The notes: generated by a model not told the origin, from the sequence alone. Shown: positions 40,635-50,110, counted from the first letter of the stretch. The stretch: 64,000 bases of DNA from Clostridiales bacterium (GCA_902362775.1 CABIXV010000007.1:62001-126000); one strand, 5' to 3'. Numbers and translations: made by a program.

Positions 40635-41534
40635 CTAATCCATGGCGGCGCAGAGCAGGATAGAGTAATATTTCTCCTCCGGCGTGGCCCCACGGGAATT
40701 GATGGTGATAGGGACCGCCGCTCCCAGCACGACTCCGGCCATCTGGCCGCCGGCCAAGCCATATAGGGCTTTGCCCAGTACGTTGCCCACGGCGATAGCG
40801 GGGACCAGCAGAATGTCCGCGTCCCCGGCCACCGGGCTGTGGTAGCCCTTCACCAGAGCCGCCTCGCGGTCGGTGGCCAGGTCCAGAGAGATGGGCCCTT
40901 CCACGATACAGGGACCGAATTCCCCCCGCTCTCCCGCTTCTTTTAGTGACAGGGCGTCCCCGGTTTCAGGCATAGCGGGATTCACCGTTTCCACAGCGCA
41001 CAAGGCGGCGGCCTTGGGCCGTTCATAGCCCAGGAAGCGGCAGAAGTCCACCGCGTTTTTCAGGATATGGCCTTTCTGCTCCAGATTGGGGGCTACTACC
41101 ATACCGCCGTCGGTGATGAATAGCAGCTTGTGGTAGCGGGGCACATCCAAAATAGCCACATGGGACATGACCTGGCTGGCCCGAATGCCTGTTTCCCGGT
41201 GGACCACCGCCTTGAGCAGAGTGCCGGTCTGAAGCATCCCCTTGATGAGGATATCCCCCTTTCCCTCCCGGATAAGAGCGACAGAGCGGGCAGCGCACTC
41301 CAGATCATCCTGGGCGTCTACGATCTGTTCTGGAGAGAGCTCCTCCCCCAGACTGCGGGCAATGGATCGGATCTCGTTCCGTCGGCCCACCAAGATGGGG
41401 CGGATCAGCCCGTCTCGGCGGGCGGCAAAGACTGCCTGTAAGGTGTGTTCGTCATGGGCCGCGGCTACCACCGCCTCCCTGGGGGAGAGATGTTGCAGCC
41501 GGCTCTTCAGAGCTGAAAAACTCGAGATGACCAT
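40635..41534 (-). CDS. ptb: Phosphate butyryltransferase
   Basis: A 299-residue acyltransferase converting butyryl-CoA and phosphate to butyryl phosphate. AVVAAAHDEHTLQAVFAA, GDILIKGMLQTGTLLKAVV, TDGGMVVAPNLEQKGHILKNAVDF and the C-terminal ADILLVPAIAVGNVLGKALYGLAG are typical of the PTA/PTB family, and the kinase next door fixes the butyrate variant. The buk/ptb pair provides one ATP per butyrate. Confidence 0.95.
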   Translation of the reverse strand: MVISSFSALKSRLQHLSPREAVVAAAHDEHTLQAVFAARRDGLIRPILVGRRNEIRSIARSLGEELSPEQIVDAQDDLECAARSVALIREGKGDILIKGMLQTGTLLKAVVHRETGIRASQVMSHVAILDVPRYHKLLFITDGGMVVAPNLEQKGHILKNAVDFCRFLGYERPKAAALCAVETVNPAMPETGDALSLKEAGERGEFGPCIVEGPISLDLATDREAALVKGYHSPVAGDADILLVPAIAVGNVLGKALYGLAGGQMAGVVLGAAVPITINSRGATPEEKYYSILLCAAMD

Positions 41535-41619
41535 GGGCGTCCTCTTTTCTGTCAGTTTGTCGCACCTATTCTAACATTCCAGAGAAAAAAAGTATAGGGC
41601 AAATTTGCTGTCCTTCCCC

Positions 41620-41648
41620 TTGACGGATGGGACCGGAATCGGTATAAT
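41620..41648 (+). promoter_or_regulatory. Promoter of tRNA-Thr
   Basis: TTGACG at 41620-41625 and TATAAT at 41643-41648, spacer 17, ending 14 bases before the tRNA. Confidence 0.75.
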
Positions 41649-41662
41649 ATCATTTGTTATCC

Positions 41663-41737
41663 GCTAGTGTGGCTCAGGGGTAGAGCAGCTCACTCGTAAT
41701 GAGCAGGCCGTGGGTTCGATTCCCACCACTAGCTCCA
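41663..41737 (+). tRNA. tRNA-Thr (CGT)
   Basis: A 75-base cloverleaf. The anticodon loop CTCGTAA gives CGT; acceptor GCTAGTG pairs with CACTAGC; T-arm GGGTTCGATTCCC; encoded CCA. Confidence 0.93.
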
Positions 41738-41775
41738 CGTCGGAGCAAAGTCCGCTTTGCTCCGACGTCTTTTTA
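41737..41775 (+). terminator. Terminator of tRNA-Thr
   Basis: ACGTCGGAGCAAAG and its complement around TCCG, followed by CTTTTT. The stem starts at the last base of the tRNA CCA end. Confidence 0.9.
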
Positions 41776-42000
41776 TGCCTGGGGCAAAAAAGACGTCATC
41801 CGCCCGCTTCCCTGCTCCTCCTTTTCAACTGCGGCCCGCTCCGCTAGGCACACAGTTGGTGGGCCGCCCTGTGGGCGGCATTTTTCGCCATGAAGAAATA
41901 TCGATTTTGACCGTCCCTGCCAGCTCGTCGCAAGCGATATGTCGCTTGCGACGAGCTTTTTCATTGTAAAGAAAGACACGACTTACGTCGTGCCTTTCTG
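41764..42000. repeat. Cluster of inverted repeats downstream of tRNA-Thr and metG
   Basis: This gene-free stretch is packed with hairpins. GACGTCTTTTT near 41765 is mirrored by AAAAAAGACGTC ending near 41797. GCCGCCC/GGGCGGC at 41863-41879 is followed by ATTTTT. A perfect 16-bp stem at 41922-41957 has a TATG loop and T-run. GAAAGACACGAC/GTCGTGCCTTTC at 41971-41998 probably terminates metG on the minus strand. No credible gene is seen. Confidence 0.7.
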
Positions 42001-42036
42001 AAAAAATAGGAAGTTTTCGATCATCAGCCCATGCAC

Positions 42037-44007
42037 TCAGCACATCTTGGCGCCAGCGGGGATCTTGTCGTCCAGCATAAGCAGATTCAGGACCTCAGCG
42101 CCCTTCTCAGTGTGGACGGCGGAGATGAGCATACCGTTGGACTCCAGGCCCATCATTTTCCGGGGCGGCAGGTTGACGATAGCCATGAGGGTCTTGCCTA
42201 CCAGGTCCTCCGGCTTGTACCATTTGGCGATGCCGGACAGGATCTGACGGTCGGTACCGGTGCCGTCGTCCAGGGTGAATTTCAGCAGCTTCTCGCTCTT
42301 CTTCACATTCTCACAGGCCTTGACCTTGACTGCTCGGAAGTCAGACTTACAGAAGGTGTCAAAGTCCACCTTGGCCTCCAGCTGGGGCTCTATTTCCAGG
42401 TCCGGGAGGGCGGACTTCCGGGCGGCTTCAGCCGCCGCCTCCAACTGGGCCAGGGCCTTCTCTGTGTCTACACGGGGGAACAGGTTTTCCCCCCGCTGGA
42501 CGGTGACATCCCTCCGCAGGGAGCCGTAGACGGCGGCGCTGTCCCAGGTGCGGCACTCCTGGCAGGCGCCGATTTGGTCCAGTACCTTTCCGGCGGAGCC
42601 GGGGATAAAGGGGGTCAGCAGGATACCGGATACCCGCAGTACCTCCAGCAGGTTATACATGACCCGTGCCAGACGGGGACCGTTGGCCTCCATGTCCTTG
42701 GCCAGCACCCAGGGGGCGTTCTCGTCGATATACTTGTTGGCCCGGCCGATGACCTTAAAGATTTCCGCCAGGGCGTTCTGGAAGGCGTAGTGCTCCATCT
42801 GCTCCTCATACTTGGCGCGCAGGGAGGAGATGAGCTCCACCATCTCCCTGTCCATCTCCCCGTCTTCCGACTGATCTTCGGGCAGGGTGCCACCGAAATA
42901 CTTGCCTACCATGGACACGGTTCGGGAGAGGAGGTTGCCCAGGTCGTTGGCCAGGTCCACATTGATAGTCTGAATCAGCGCTTCGTTGGAGAAGTTGCCG
43001 TCAGAGCCGAAGGGGAAGGTGCGCAGCAGGAAGAACCGCAGGGCGTCCACCCCGAACATCTCAGCCAGGATATAGGGGTCCACCACGTTACCCTTGCTCT
43101 TGGACATCTTGCCGCCGTCCAGCAGCAGCCAGCCGTGGCCAAAGACTTTCTTGGGCAGAGGCATCTCCATACTCATAAGCATGGCAGGCCAGATGATGGA
43201 GTGGAAGCGGACGATCTCCTTACCAACAAAGTGAACGTCGGCGGGCCAGAACTTTTCATAGTCGTGGTACTTGTCGTTGAACAGGCCCAGAGCGGTGGTG
43301 TAGTTGAACAGGGCGTCCACCCACACATAGACCACGTGACCGGGGTCGAAGTCCACGGGCACGCCCCAGGTAAAGGAGGTCCGGGATACGCACAGGTCCT
43401 CCAGACCGGGCTTTATAAAGTTGTTCACCATCTCGTTGACCCGGCTGCGGGGCTCCAGAAAATCGGTGTCCTCCAGCAGATGCTGGATGCGGTCGGCGTA
43501 CTTGGAGAGTTTGAAAAAGTAGGCTTCCTCCTCCGCATCTTGGACGTCTCGCCCGCAGTCGGGGCACTTGCCATCTACCAGTTGGGATTCGGTCCAGAAG
43601 GACTCGCAAGGCTTACAGTACTTGCCTATATACTTACCCTTGTAGATGTCGCCCTTTTCATACATCTTTTTAAAGATCTTTTGAATGGCGGATACGTGAT
43701 AATCGTCGGTGGTGCGGATGAAACGGTCGTTGCTGATGTTCATCAGCTTCCACAGATCCTTGACTCCCTTGGGACCCTCCACGATGCCGTCTACGAACTC
43801 CTTGGGAGTAACGCCGGCCTCCTTGGCCTTGTCCTCGATTTTCTGGCCGTGTTCATCTGTACCTGTGAGGAACAGGACCTCATAGCCGGTCAGCCGCTTA
43901 TAGCGGGCCATGGCGTCGGTGGCTACGGTGCAGTAGGTGTGGCCGATGTGCAGCTTATCGCTGGGATAGTAGATGGGTGTGGTGATATAAAAACGCTTTT
44001 TATCCAT
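42037..44007 (-). CDS. metG: Methionyl-tRNA synthetase
   Basis: A 656-residue class I synthetase. The HIGH-type motif is PSDKLHIGHTYC near residue 15, the zinc knuckle is CKPCESFWTESQLVDGKCPDC, and the KMSKS loop is GGKMSKSKGN. The C-terminal 110 residues (VDFDTFCKSDFRAVKVKACENV...) form the tRNA-binding OB domain found in dimeric bacterial MetRS. RBS TTGGAGG. No T-box precedes it. It is followed upstream on the strand by nothing related; the membrane protein at 44034 is 26 bases before its start and may be cotranscribed. Confidence 0.97.
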   Translation of the reverse strand: MDKKRFYITTPIYYPSDKLHIGHTYCTVATDAMARYKRLTGYEVLFLTGTDEHGQKIEDKAKEAGVTPKEFVDGIVEGPKGVKDLWKLMNISNDRFIRTTDDYHVSAIQKIFKKMYEKGDIYKGKYIGKYCKPCESFWTESQLVDGKCPDCGRDVQDAEEEAYFFKLSKYADRIQHLLEDTDFLEPRSRVNEMVNNFIKPGLEDLCVSRTSFTWGVPVDFDPGHVVYVWVDALFNYTTALGLFNDKYHDYEKFWPADVHFVGKEIVRFHSIIWPAMLMSMEMPLPKKVFGHGWLLLDGGKMSKSKGNVVDPYILAEMFGVDALRFFLLRTFPFGSDGNFSNEALIQTINVDLANDLGNLLSRTVSMVGKYFGGTLPEDQSEDGEMDREMVELISSLRAKYEEQMEHYAFQNALAEIFKVIGRANKYIDENAPWVLAKDMEANGPRLARVMYNLLEVLRVSGILLTPFIPGSAGKVLDQIGACQECRTWDSAAVYGSLRRDVTVQRGENLFPRVDTEKALAQLEAAAEAARKSALPDLEIEPQLEAKVDFDTFCKSDFRAVKVKACENVKKSEKLLKFTLDDGTGTDRQILSGIAKWYKPEDLVGKTLMAIVNLPPRKMMGLESNGMLISAVHTEKGAEVLNLLMLDDKIPAGAKMC

Positions 44008-44033
44008 AGTAAAGCAGCCTCCAATTTATCATG

Positions 44034-44903
44034 TTATTCCTCGTCCGGAATGGAGCTCTCCTCGCGTTCAGCCCCAGAGGGCATTCGCTCTCCGGCGGGG
44101 AAGGAATTGTTGGACAGTAGCGCATATCCATAGCCCAGCAGAGAGAGGAGAAAGGCAGCGGTTAGAGCTAGCTGGAACCAGCTGGGGCCGTCAGCCAGAG
44201 AGATTATCCCCAATGAGATGCCCAGCGAAGCGCAGAAGGTAAGCAGCTGAGGGTGGGAGCGGCCAAAGAAGAAACCAGCGGCGAAGTAGTGGCACAGCAT
44301 CATCAGAATGGTAGCTGCCAGGGAGAAGCCGTACCGCATGGCGACGGGGTCAGTGCCGTGGAGCAGGTGGGTGGCAAATAACCAGCACAGCCCGGTATAG
44401 CCTGGAAGGACAGAGAGCAGGGAAGTCAGCCGGTCCAGCTGGCCCCGATAGGCGGCCCGTCCGACCAGCAGCAGGGCGGCTCCGGAGCCAAAGGTGAGCA
44501 GGACCGTCAACAGCAGGACGGGCAGCAGGGCGGCGGGATAGGCGGACAGGTAGGCGTCCCGGCTGATGCGGAAGAGTTGGAACTGGTCCATCCACTCCAG
44601 CAGGCCCAGCAGGCCGGCCCCTAAAAAACAGAAGCCGGAGGCGGCCATCAGTCCCATAAAACCGGGAGAGGGACAGAAAAAGGTGTCCAGGAATCCCTCC
44701 GGCCTCCTTTTTCCACGGCAGAGGACAAGAAAGGCCGGGACCAGGAGAGCCGTCAGGGCGAGCAGGGCAAAGGTGGCCGGCGCCCCGTGGAGATAGAGTT
44801 GAGTCTGGGCATCATAGGCGGACAGCCACTGCCAGCGGCGCAGTCCAAAGCCCGCCAGGCCGCCCCCCAGGGCCAGACCCGGCAGGATGATTTCTTTTCG
44901 CAT
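44034..44903 (-). CDS. Polytopic membrane protein of unknown function
   Basis: A 289-residue protein with about eight hydrophobic helices and an acidic cytoplasmic tail (GAEREESSIPDEE). Segments such as FALLALTALLVPAFLVLCRGKRR and AALLPVLLLTVLLTFGSGAALLLVG carry no recognisable active-site motif. RBS AAGGAGG. It ends 26 bases before metG on the same strand. I cannot assign a family. Confidence 0.75.
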   Translation of the reverse strand: MRKEIILPGLALGGGLAGFGLRRWQWLSAYDAQTQLYLHGAPATFALLALTALLVPAFLVLCRGKRRPEGFLDTFFCPSPGFMGLMAASGFCFLGAGLLGLLEWMDQFQLFRISRDAYLSAYPAALLPVLLLTVLLTFGSGAALLLVGRAAYRGQLDRLTSLLSVLPGYTGLCWLFATHLLHGTDPVAMRYGFSLAATILMMLCHYFAAGFFFGRSHPQLLTFCASLGISLGIISLADGPSWFQLALTAAFLLSLLGYGYALLSNNSFPAGERMPSGAEREESSIPDEE

Positions 44904-45015
44904 TGTATTGTGTGCCTCCTTAAACGGAGAAAGAAGTCGTGCCCACTATCATATACCAGTTTCCTCCAAAAAGCAACAGATATACCAGAGGGCTGCGGGC
45001 CTGGAAAAAGAGGGC

Positions 45016-45318
45016 CTATTTGCCGCCATTCCAGCGGTCCTGGCCTTTCCCGCCGAACTGGAACCACAGGGCCAGAATCAGCAAGATGACACCGATGATT
45101 GTGCAGGCGCCGCTGAACAGGGGGGAGATGAGCCCGTTCCGCTCGAGCAACACGGTAATGGACAGAAAAACCAGGTTGCCAAAGAGCAGGGTGCGGGCAG
45201 TGGGGTCCATCCGCTTCCTGGCGCGGTCCTTCTCGTCGGCCAGCTTGGCCTGATTGGCCTGACGTTTGGCATTGATGGTGGACTGGGAGTGGCGCTTTTT
45301 ATACTTCTTGTGGCTCAT
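45016..45318 (-). CDS. Small membrane protein of unknown function
   Basis: A 100-residue protein with a basic N-terminal half (MSHKKYKKRHSQSTINAKRQ...) and two membrane helices at about 44-60 and 67-90, making a hairpin. RBS AAAGGAG. It lies 33 bases downstream of mnmA on the same strand and may be cotranscribed. No family is recognised. Confidence 0.7.
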   Translation of the reverse strand: MSHKKYKKRHSQSTINAKRQANQAKLADEKDRARKRMDPTARTLLFGNLVFLSITVLLERNGLISPLFSGACTIIGVILLILALWFQFGGKGQDRWNGGK

Positions 45319-45351
45319 GGGTCAGGGAGCTCCTTTCGTATCTGTGAGGAA

Positions 45352-46428
45352 TCAGGGGGTAATGGTGGCCCCACCTACCACCGTGTCACCGTCATACAGG
45401 ACCACGGCTTGGCCGGGAGTGATGGCCCGTTGAGGCTGGTCAAAAGCGAGGTGGATGGTGTCCGGCCCGGTCTGCTCCACAGTGCAGGGCTGCTCCGCCA
45501 TGCGGTAGCGGACCTTGGCCCGCAGGCGGACAGGAGCAGAAAGGTGGTCACAGGCGATGAGGTTCAGATCCGCCGCCGTGAGGGTGGAGCCATACAGGCT
45601 GTCATTGCAGGAGAGTACCACGGAGTTATCCTGGGGCCGGACCTCCTTGACATAGAGGCGCCCACGGGTGGAGGATACCCCCAGCCCCCGCCGCTGGCCC
45701 AGGGTGTAGTCGATGATGCCGGTGTGGGCCCCCAGGACCGCTCCGCCCTCATCTAAAAAGGGGCCGGAGGGATAGCTCTTTCCAGTATACTGGCGGATAA
45801 AGGAGCCGTAGTCCCCGTCGGGGATGAAGCAGATGTCCTGGCTGTCCCCCTTCTTGGCGTTGATGAGGTCAGCTTGGGCGGCAATGGAGCGGACCTCCTC
45901 CTTGGACAGAGCGCCCAGGGGAAACAGGGAGCGGGAGAGCTGCTCCTGGTTTAGACCAGCCAGCACATAGCTCTGGTCCTTCTCCGGATGGGCCGCCTTC
46001 TTCAGCAGCCAGCGGCCGCTCCCCCGGTCCAGCTCCAGCCGGGCGTAATGGCCGGTGGCCACCTTATCCCGGCCTGACTCCAAGGCCTGCTGGAGTAAAA
46101 AGCCGAATTTGACATACCGGTTGCAGACCACGCAGGGATTAGGGGTAAGCCCCCGCTCATAGGCGGAGGTAAAGGTGTCCAGAACATGGGAGCGGAAAGG
46201 GGCGCGGGCATCAAGCACATAGAAGGGAATACCCAGCTTCCCAGCCACGGACCGGGCGTCCTCCACGCCATCTGGAGGTCTGCCATCCTCCCGGCTCCCG
46301 TTGACCAGCGCGCCATCAAACATCTTCAGCATAACGCCCACTAGGTCGTGTCCCTCCTGCTGAAGCAGCCAGGCGGCGGTGGAGCTGTCCACACCACCGC
46401 TCATGGCCACAGCGATTCGATTTTGCAT
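45352..46428 (-). CDS. mnmA: tRNA 2-thiouridylase MnmA
   Basis: The enzyme that inserts sulfur at position 2 of the wobble uridine in Lys, Glu and Gln tRNAs. The 358-residue protein has the PP-loop VAMSGGVDSSTAAWLL at the start, the first catalytic cysteine in NPCVVCNRYVKF and the second in GDSQDICFIPDGDY. I start at ATG 46428 with AGGAGGTG upstream; 69 extra open residues lack an RBS. Length is normal. Confidence 0.95.
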   Translation of the reverse strand: MQNRIAVAMSGGVDSSTAAWLLQQEGHDLVGVMLKMFDGALVNGSREDGRPPDGVEDARSVAGKLGIPFYVLDARAPFRSHVLDTFTSAYERGLTPNPCVVCNRYVKFGFLLQQALESGRDKVATGHYARLELDRGSGRWLLKKAAHPEKDQSYVLAGLNQEQLSRSLFPLGALSKEEVRSIAAQADLINAKKGDSQDICFIPDGDYGSFIRQYTGKSYPSGPFLDEGGAVLGAHTGIIDYTLGQRRGLGVSSTRGRLYVKEVRPQDNSVVLSCNDSLYGSTLTAADLNLIACDHLSAPVRLRAKVRYRMAEQPCTVEQTGPDTIHLAFDQPQRAITPGQAVVLYDGDTVVGGATITP

Positions 46429-46574
46429 ATGGGGACACCTCCTGCCGGGACAAATAAGGGTCAATCCGGCGATTTGCCGAAATTCGTTACAAAGTATATC
46501 ACACTTTGGCCCTTGTATCAACCAAAAAGGCCAGAAAGAGGAAAGAAAGTTCCCGTTTTCTCTGGTTTCTTCAA

Positions 46575-46657
46575 AAAATATATGTTGTATCCGTTGGTAA
46601 AAAATAAGAGGCGACATACAAGATGTAGTGGACAAAACAAAAAGGACATGGTATACT
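46575..46657 (+). promoter_or_regulatory. nrdDG promoter with two candidate NrdR boxes
   Basis: TGGACA (46629-46634) and TATACT (46652-46657) are 17 bases apart. AAAATATATGTTGTAT (46575-46590) and ATACAAGATGTAGTGG (46616-46631) both fit the palindromic NrdR box consensus; their centres are 41 bases apart, close to four helical turns, and the second overlaps the -35 box. NrdR repression by ATP/dATP is expected. The rest of this 306-base gap holds nothing else. Confidence 0.7.
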
Positions 46658-46734
46658 TCTCCCCTGACAGTGTCTGGCGGCCATGCCGCCGGTTAGATAG
46701 TATACCATAAAGATACGGGAGAGGGAGACCAGCT

Positions 46735-48861
46735 ATGAAAGTGATCAAGCGCGATGGGACCATCGTGGATTATGACCGAAGCAAGATCGTTACCGCCATC
46801 GAAAAGGCCAACGCCGAGGTGCCGCCGGAGGAACAGCTTGACCGGGCGCGCATCGACGCCATCATCGACCACATCGAGGGACTCAAGCGCCAGCGGATGC
46901 TGGTGGAGGACATCCAGGACCTGGTGGAGCAGGGGCTGGTGGCGGAAAACAAGTTCCACCTGGCCAAGACCTACATCATTTACCGCTATAACCGGGCCCT
47001 GGTACGCAAGGCTAATACCACCGACGAGTCTATCCTCTCTCTGCTGCGCAACGAGAACCAGGAGCTGGCAGAGGAGAACTCCAACAAGAACACCATGATC
47101 GCAGCCACCCAGCGGGACTATATCGCCGGGGAGGTGAGCCGGGATCTGACCCGGCGCATCCTGCTGCCCGAGCATATCTCCAAGGCCCACGACGAGGGGA
47201 CCATCCACTTCCACGATGCAGACTACTTTGTCCAGCCCATTTTTAACTGCTGCCTCATCAACATTGGGGATATGCTGGACAACGGCACTGTGATGAACGG
47301 CAAGCTCATCGAGAGCCCCAAGAGCTTCCAGGTGGCCTGTACCGTCACCACCCAGATCATCGCCTGCGTGGCCTCCAACCAGTACGGAGGGCAGAGCGTG
47401 GATATGAGCCATCTGGGCAAGTATCTCCGCCGCAGCCGGGAGAAATTCAAAAAGCACATCGCCTATGAATGTGCCGGACAGGTGGACGAGGCTACCCTGG
47501 AGCGGCTGGTGGCCGACCGTCTGCGGGATGAGCTGAAATCCGGTGTCCAGACTATCCAGTATCAAATCAATACCCTGATGACGACCAACGGACAGTCTCC
47601 CTTTGTCACTCTGTTCCTCAACCTCCAGGAAGATGACCCCTATCTGGAAGAGAACGCTATGATCGTGGAGGAGGTGCTGCGCCAGCGGCTGGAGGGCATC
47701 AAGAACGAAAAGGGAGTCTATATCACCCCCGCCTTCCCCAAGCTGGTGTATGTGCTGGACGAGCACAACTGCCTCAAAGGGGGCAAATATGACTACATCA
47801 CGGAACTGGCCGTCAAGTGCTCCGCCAAGCGGATGTACCCCGACTATATCTCCGCCAAGAAGATGCGGGAGAACTATGAGGGCAACGTGTTCTCGCCCAT
47901 GGGCTGCCGCTCCTTCCTGGCCCCCTGGAAGGATGAGAATGGGAATTATAAGTTCGAGGGCCGCTTCAACCAGGGAGTGGTCTCCCTCAACCTGCCCCAG
48001 ATTGGCATTCTGGCCAGGGGGGATGAGGAGAAGTTCTGGACGCTGCTGGAGGAGCGGCTGGACCTGTGCTTCGAGGCCATTATGTGCCGGCACAACGCGC
48101 TGAAAAACGTGAAGTCCGACTCCTCACCCATCCATTGGCAGTACGGGGCAATCGCCCGCCTGCCCAAGGGGGCTCCCATTGAGCCACTGCTGTACGGCGG
48201 GTACTCCTCCATATCTCTGGGTTATATCGGGCTGTACGAGGTGACCAAGCTGATGAAGGGCTGCTCCCACACCCAGCCGGGCGGCACAGAGTTCGCCCTC
48301 AGGCTGATGAACCGGCTGCGCCGGGCCTGTGACGACTGGAAGAAGGAGACTAATATCGGCTTTGCCCTCTATGGCACACCCGCCGAATCTCTGTGCTACC
48401 GCTTCGCACGCATTGATAAGGAGCGGTTTGGCACGATACCTGACGTAACTGACAAGGGATATTATACAAATAGTTATCATGTGGACGTGCGGGAACACAT
48501 CGACGCCTTTGAAAAGTTCACCTTTGAGAGCCAGTTCCAGAAGATTTCCACCGGCGGGTGCATCTCCTACGTGGAGATCCCCAATATGCGCCACAATCTG
48601 GAGGCCATGAAGGAGGTTGTCCGCTTCATCTATGACAATATCCAATACGCCGAGTTCAATACCAAGAGCGACTACTGCCAGGTGTGCGGCTTCGACGGGG
48701 AGATCGTCATCAACGACGACAACCAGTGGGAGTGCCCCTGCTGCCACAACAAGGATCGGTCCAAGATGAACGTCACCCGCCGTACCTGCGGCTATCTGGG
48801 AGAGAACTACTGGAACGTGGGCAAAACAAAGGAGATCAAGTCCAGAGTGTTGCACCTTTAA
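46735..48861 (+). CDS. nrdD: Anaerobic ribonucleoside-triphosphate reductase
   Basis: The class III, glycyl-radical enzyme making deoxynucleotides without oxygen. The 708 residues start with an ATP-cone (MKVIKRDGTIVDYDRSKIVTA type, residues 1-90), an allosteric site for ATP/dATP. The catalytic barrel follows (FFHDAD-like HFHDADYFVQP, and CTVTTQIIACVASNQYGGQS). The C-terminal zinc site is CQVCG and CPCC, and the radical loop is RTCGYLG at 683-689. NrdG, its activase, lies downstream. It is controlled by the NrdR-box promoter. Confidence 0.96.
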   Translation: MKVIKRDGTIVDYDRSKIVTAIEKANAEVPPEEQLDRARIDAIIDHIEGLKRQRMLVEDIQDLVEQGLVAENKFHLAKTYIIYRYNRALVRKANTTDESILSLLRNENQELAEENSNKNTMIAATQRDYIAGEVSRDLTRRILLPEHISKAHDEGTIHFHDADYFVQPIFNCCLINIGDMLDNGTVMNGKLIESPKSFQVACTVTTQIIACVASNQYGGQSVDMSHLGKYLRRSREKFKKHIAYECAGQVDEATLERLVADRLRDELKSGVQTIQYQINTLMTTNGQSPFVTLFLNLQEDDPYLEENAMIVEEVLRQRLEGIKNEKGVYITPAFPKLVYVLDEHNCLKGGKYDYITELAVKCSAKRMYPDYISAKKMRENYEGNVFSPMGCRSFLAPWKDENGNYKFEGRFNQGVVSLNLPQIGILARGDEEKFWTLLEERLDLCFEAIMCRHNALKNVKSDSSPIHWQYGAIARLPKGAPIEPLLYGGYSSISLGYIGLYEVTKLMKGCSHTQPGGTEFALRLMNRLRRACDDWKKETNIGFALYGTPAESLCYRFARIDKERFGTIPDVTDKGYYTNSYHVDVREHIDAFEKFTFESQFQKISTGGCISYVEIPNMRHNLEAMKEVVRFIYDNIQYAEFNTKSDYCQVCGFDGEIVINDDNQWECPCCHNKDRSKMNVTRRTCGYLGENYWNVGKTKEIKSRVLHL

Positions 48862-48963
48862 GTGAATTAGAAATTGAGGAGGTCGGCTGTGATGGGTCCG
48901 TTGCCCCCGTGTTCCCATTTCTAACTCCTTATTCCTCATTCCGGAAAGTTTGGAGGTTTTGCC

Positions 48964-49482
48964 ATGAACTATGCCGATATCCGGCCCATCGACGTGGCCA
49001 ACGGGCCGGGGGTACGGACTTCCATCTTCGTGTCTGGCTGTACGCACCACTGCAAAGAGTGTTTTAACCCGGAGACCTGGGACTTCGCGTACGGTCAGCC
49101 CTTCGGCGGGGAGCAGATACAGGAGATTCTGGATTGCCTGTCCAAACCCTACATTCGCGGTCTGTCCCTGCTGGGGGGCGAGCCTTTCGAGCCTCAGAAC
49201 CAGCGGGCGGTGCTGGAACTGGTCCGGGCGGTCCGAGCCCGGTTTCCAGAAAAGGACATCTGGTGCTACTCCGGCTATCTGTTTGAAAGCCTTCGGGACA
49301 GCCAGGTGGGAGAATACAGCCAGGAGCTGTTAAAGGAACTGGATGTACTGGTGGACGGGCCCTTTATCCTGGAAAAGAAGGATTTGTCCCTCCGGTTCCG
49401 GGGATCGTCCAACCAGCGGTTGATTGACGTGCCCGCTTCACTGAGAGCGGGGGCGGCAGTGCTGTGGGACGGTGCGGAATAA
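48964..49482 (+). CDS. nrdG: Anaerobic ribonucleotide reductase activating protein
   Basis: A 172-residue radical SAM enzyme that creates the glycyl radical on NrdD. The [4Fe-4S] motif is C26xxxC30xxC33 (SGCTHHCKECF), and LSLLGGEPFEPQN is the SAM-side GGE motif. RBS TTGGAGG. The 102 bases after nrdD hold no gene. The unit ends at a strong terminator. Confidence 0.95.
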   Translation: MNYADIRPIDVANGPGVRTSIFVSGCTHHCKECFNPETWDFAYGQPFGGEQIQEILDCLSKPYIRGLSLLGGEPFEPQNQRAVLELVRAVRARFPEKDIWCYSGYLFESLRDSQVGEYSQELLKELDVLVDGPFILEKKDLSLRFRGSSNQRLIDVPASLRAGAAVLWDGAE

Positions 49483-49489
49483 AATAGAG

Positions 49490-49530
49490 AACGGGAGCCC
49501 CGGCGGTACAGCCGGGGCTCCCGTTTTATT
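49490..49530. terminator. Terminator between nrdG and the ABC importer operon
   Basis: AACGGGAGCCCCGGC and its complement around GGTACA, followed by TTATT. It sits between convergent units and can serve both. Confidence 0.9.
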
Positions 49531-50110
49531 AGAGGAGGCGCAGGGGAGGACCATCCAGAGGGATAACCCGGTCCGCCATGGACAGGATATCCTCCTCGTG
49601 ACTGGACAGCAGGATAGGCAGGCCCAATGTCCTCATCCTGTCCATGATACGACCGGCCCGCTCCCGGTCCACCCCGGCAAAGGGCTCATCCAGCAGATAG
49701 AGCCGGGCGGGGAGGGACAGGCACCGGGCCAGAGCCAGCCGTCTGCCCATGCCGCCGGACAGGGCGGGGGGATAGACGGATGCTTCGCTGCCCAGCTCCA
49801 CCAACTCCAGCAGTCGGGACACGTCCTTCCAGCGATCCTTGGGCAGTACGTCAGTGAGGTGCTGTCCCACCGACCGCCAGGGGAGAAGGCGGTTTTCTTG
49901 AAACAGGATAGCGATCTCCCTGGGACTGATGCCGGAGACCGTGCCGCTCTGGGGCCGCTCCAGACCGGCCAACACCCGCAGCAGGGTGGTCTTGCCGCAG
50001 CCGGAGGGACCCCGCAGGGCGGTGATGCCGGCGTCGGGGAGGGAGAGGGAAAAGCGGTCCAGCACCTTTTTCTCTCCAAAGGAGACGCTGAGTGATCGAC
50101 AGGAGATCAC
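49529..50110 (-). CDS. ABC transporter ATP-binding protein (nitrate/sulfonate/taurine type)
   Basis: A 193-residue ATPase, short for the family (about 240-250 usual). The Walker A is [12 protein letters not shown]-loop [11 protein letters not shown], signature [15 protein letters not shown], Walker [11 protein letters not shown], and the switch histidine SSHEED. It starts at GTG overlapping the permease stop as GTGA. The missing C-terminal part is the regulatory tail, not the catalytic core. It energises import with the next two genes. Confidence 0.92.
   Translation of the reverse strand: MISCRSLSVSFGEKKVLDRFSLSLPDAGITALRGPSGCGKTTLLRVLAGLERPQSGTVSGISPREIAILFQENRLLPWRSVGQHLTDVLPKDRWKDVSRLLELVELGSEASVYPPALSGGMGRRLALARCLSLPARLYLLDEPFAGVDRERAGRIMDRMRTLGLPILLSSHEEDILSMADRVIPLDGPPLRLL

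Noticed and set aside
42031..44133. Long plus-strand open frame (700 codons) opposite metG
   Set aside because: It is the mirror of metG in GC-rich DNA; the metG product has full family motifs, and the antisense product resembles nothing.
46693..48093. Long minus-strand open frame opposite nrdD
   Set aside because: Shadow of nrdD caused by GC-rich codons; no RBS and no recognisable domain.
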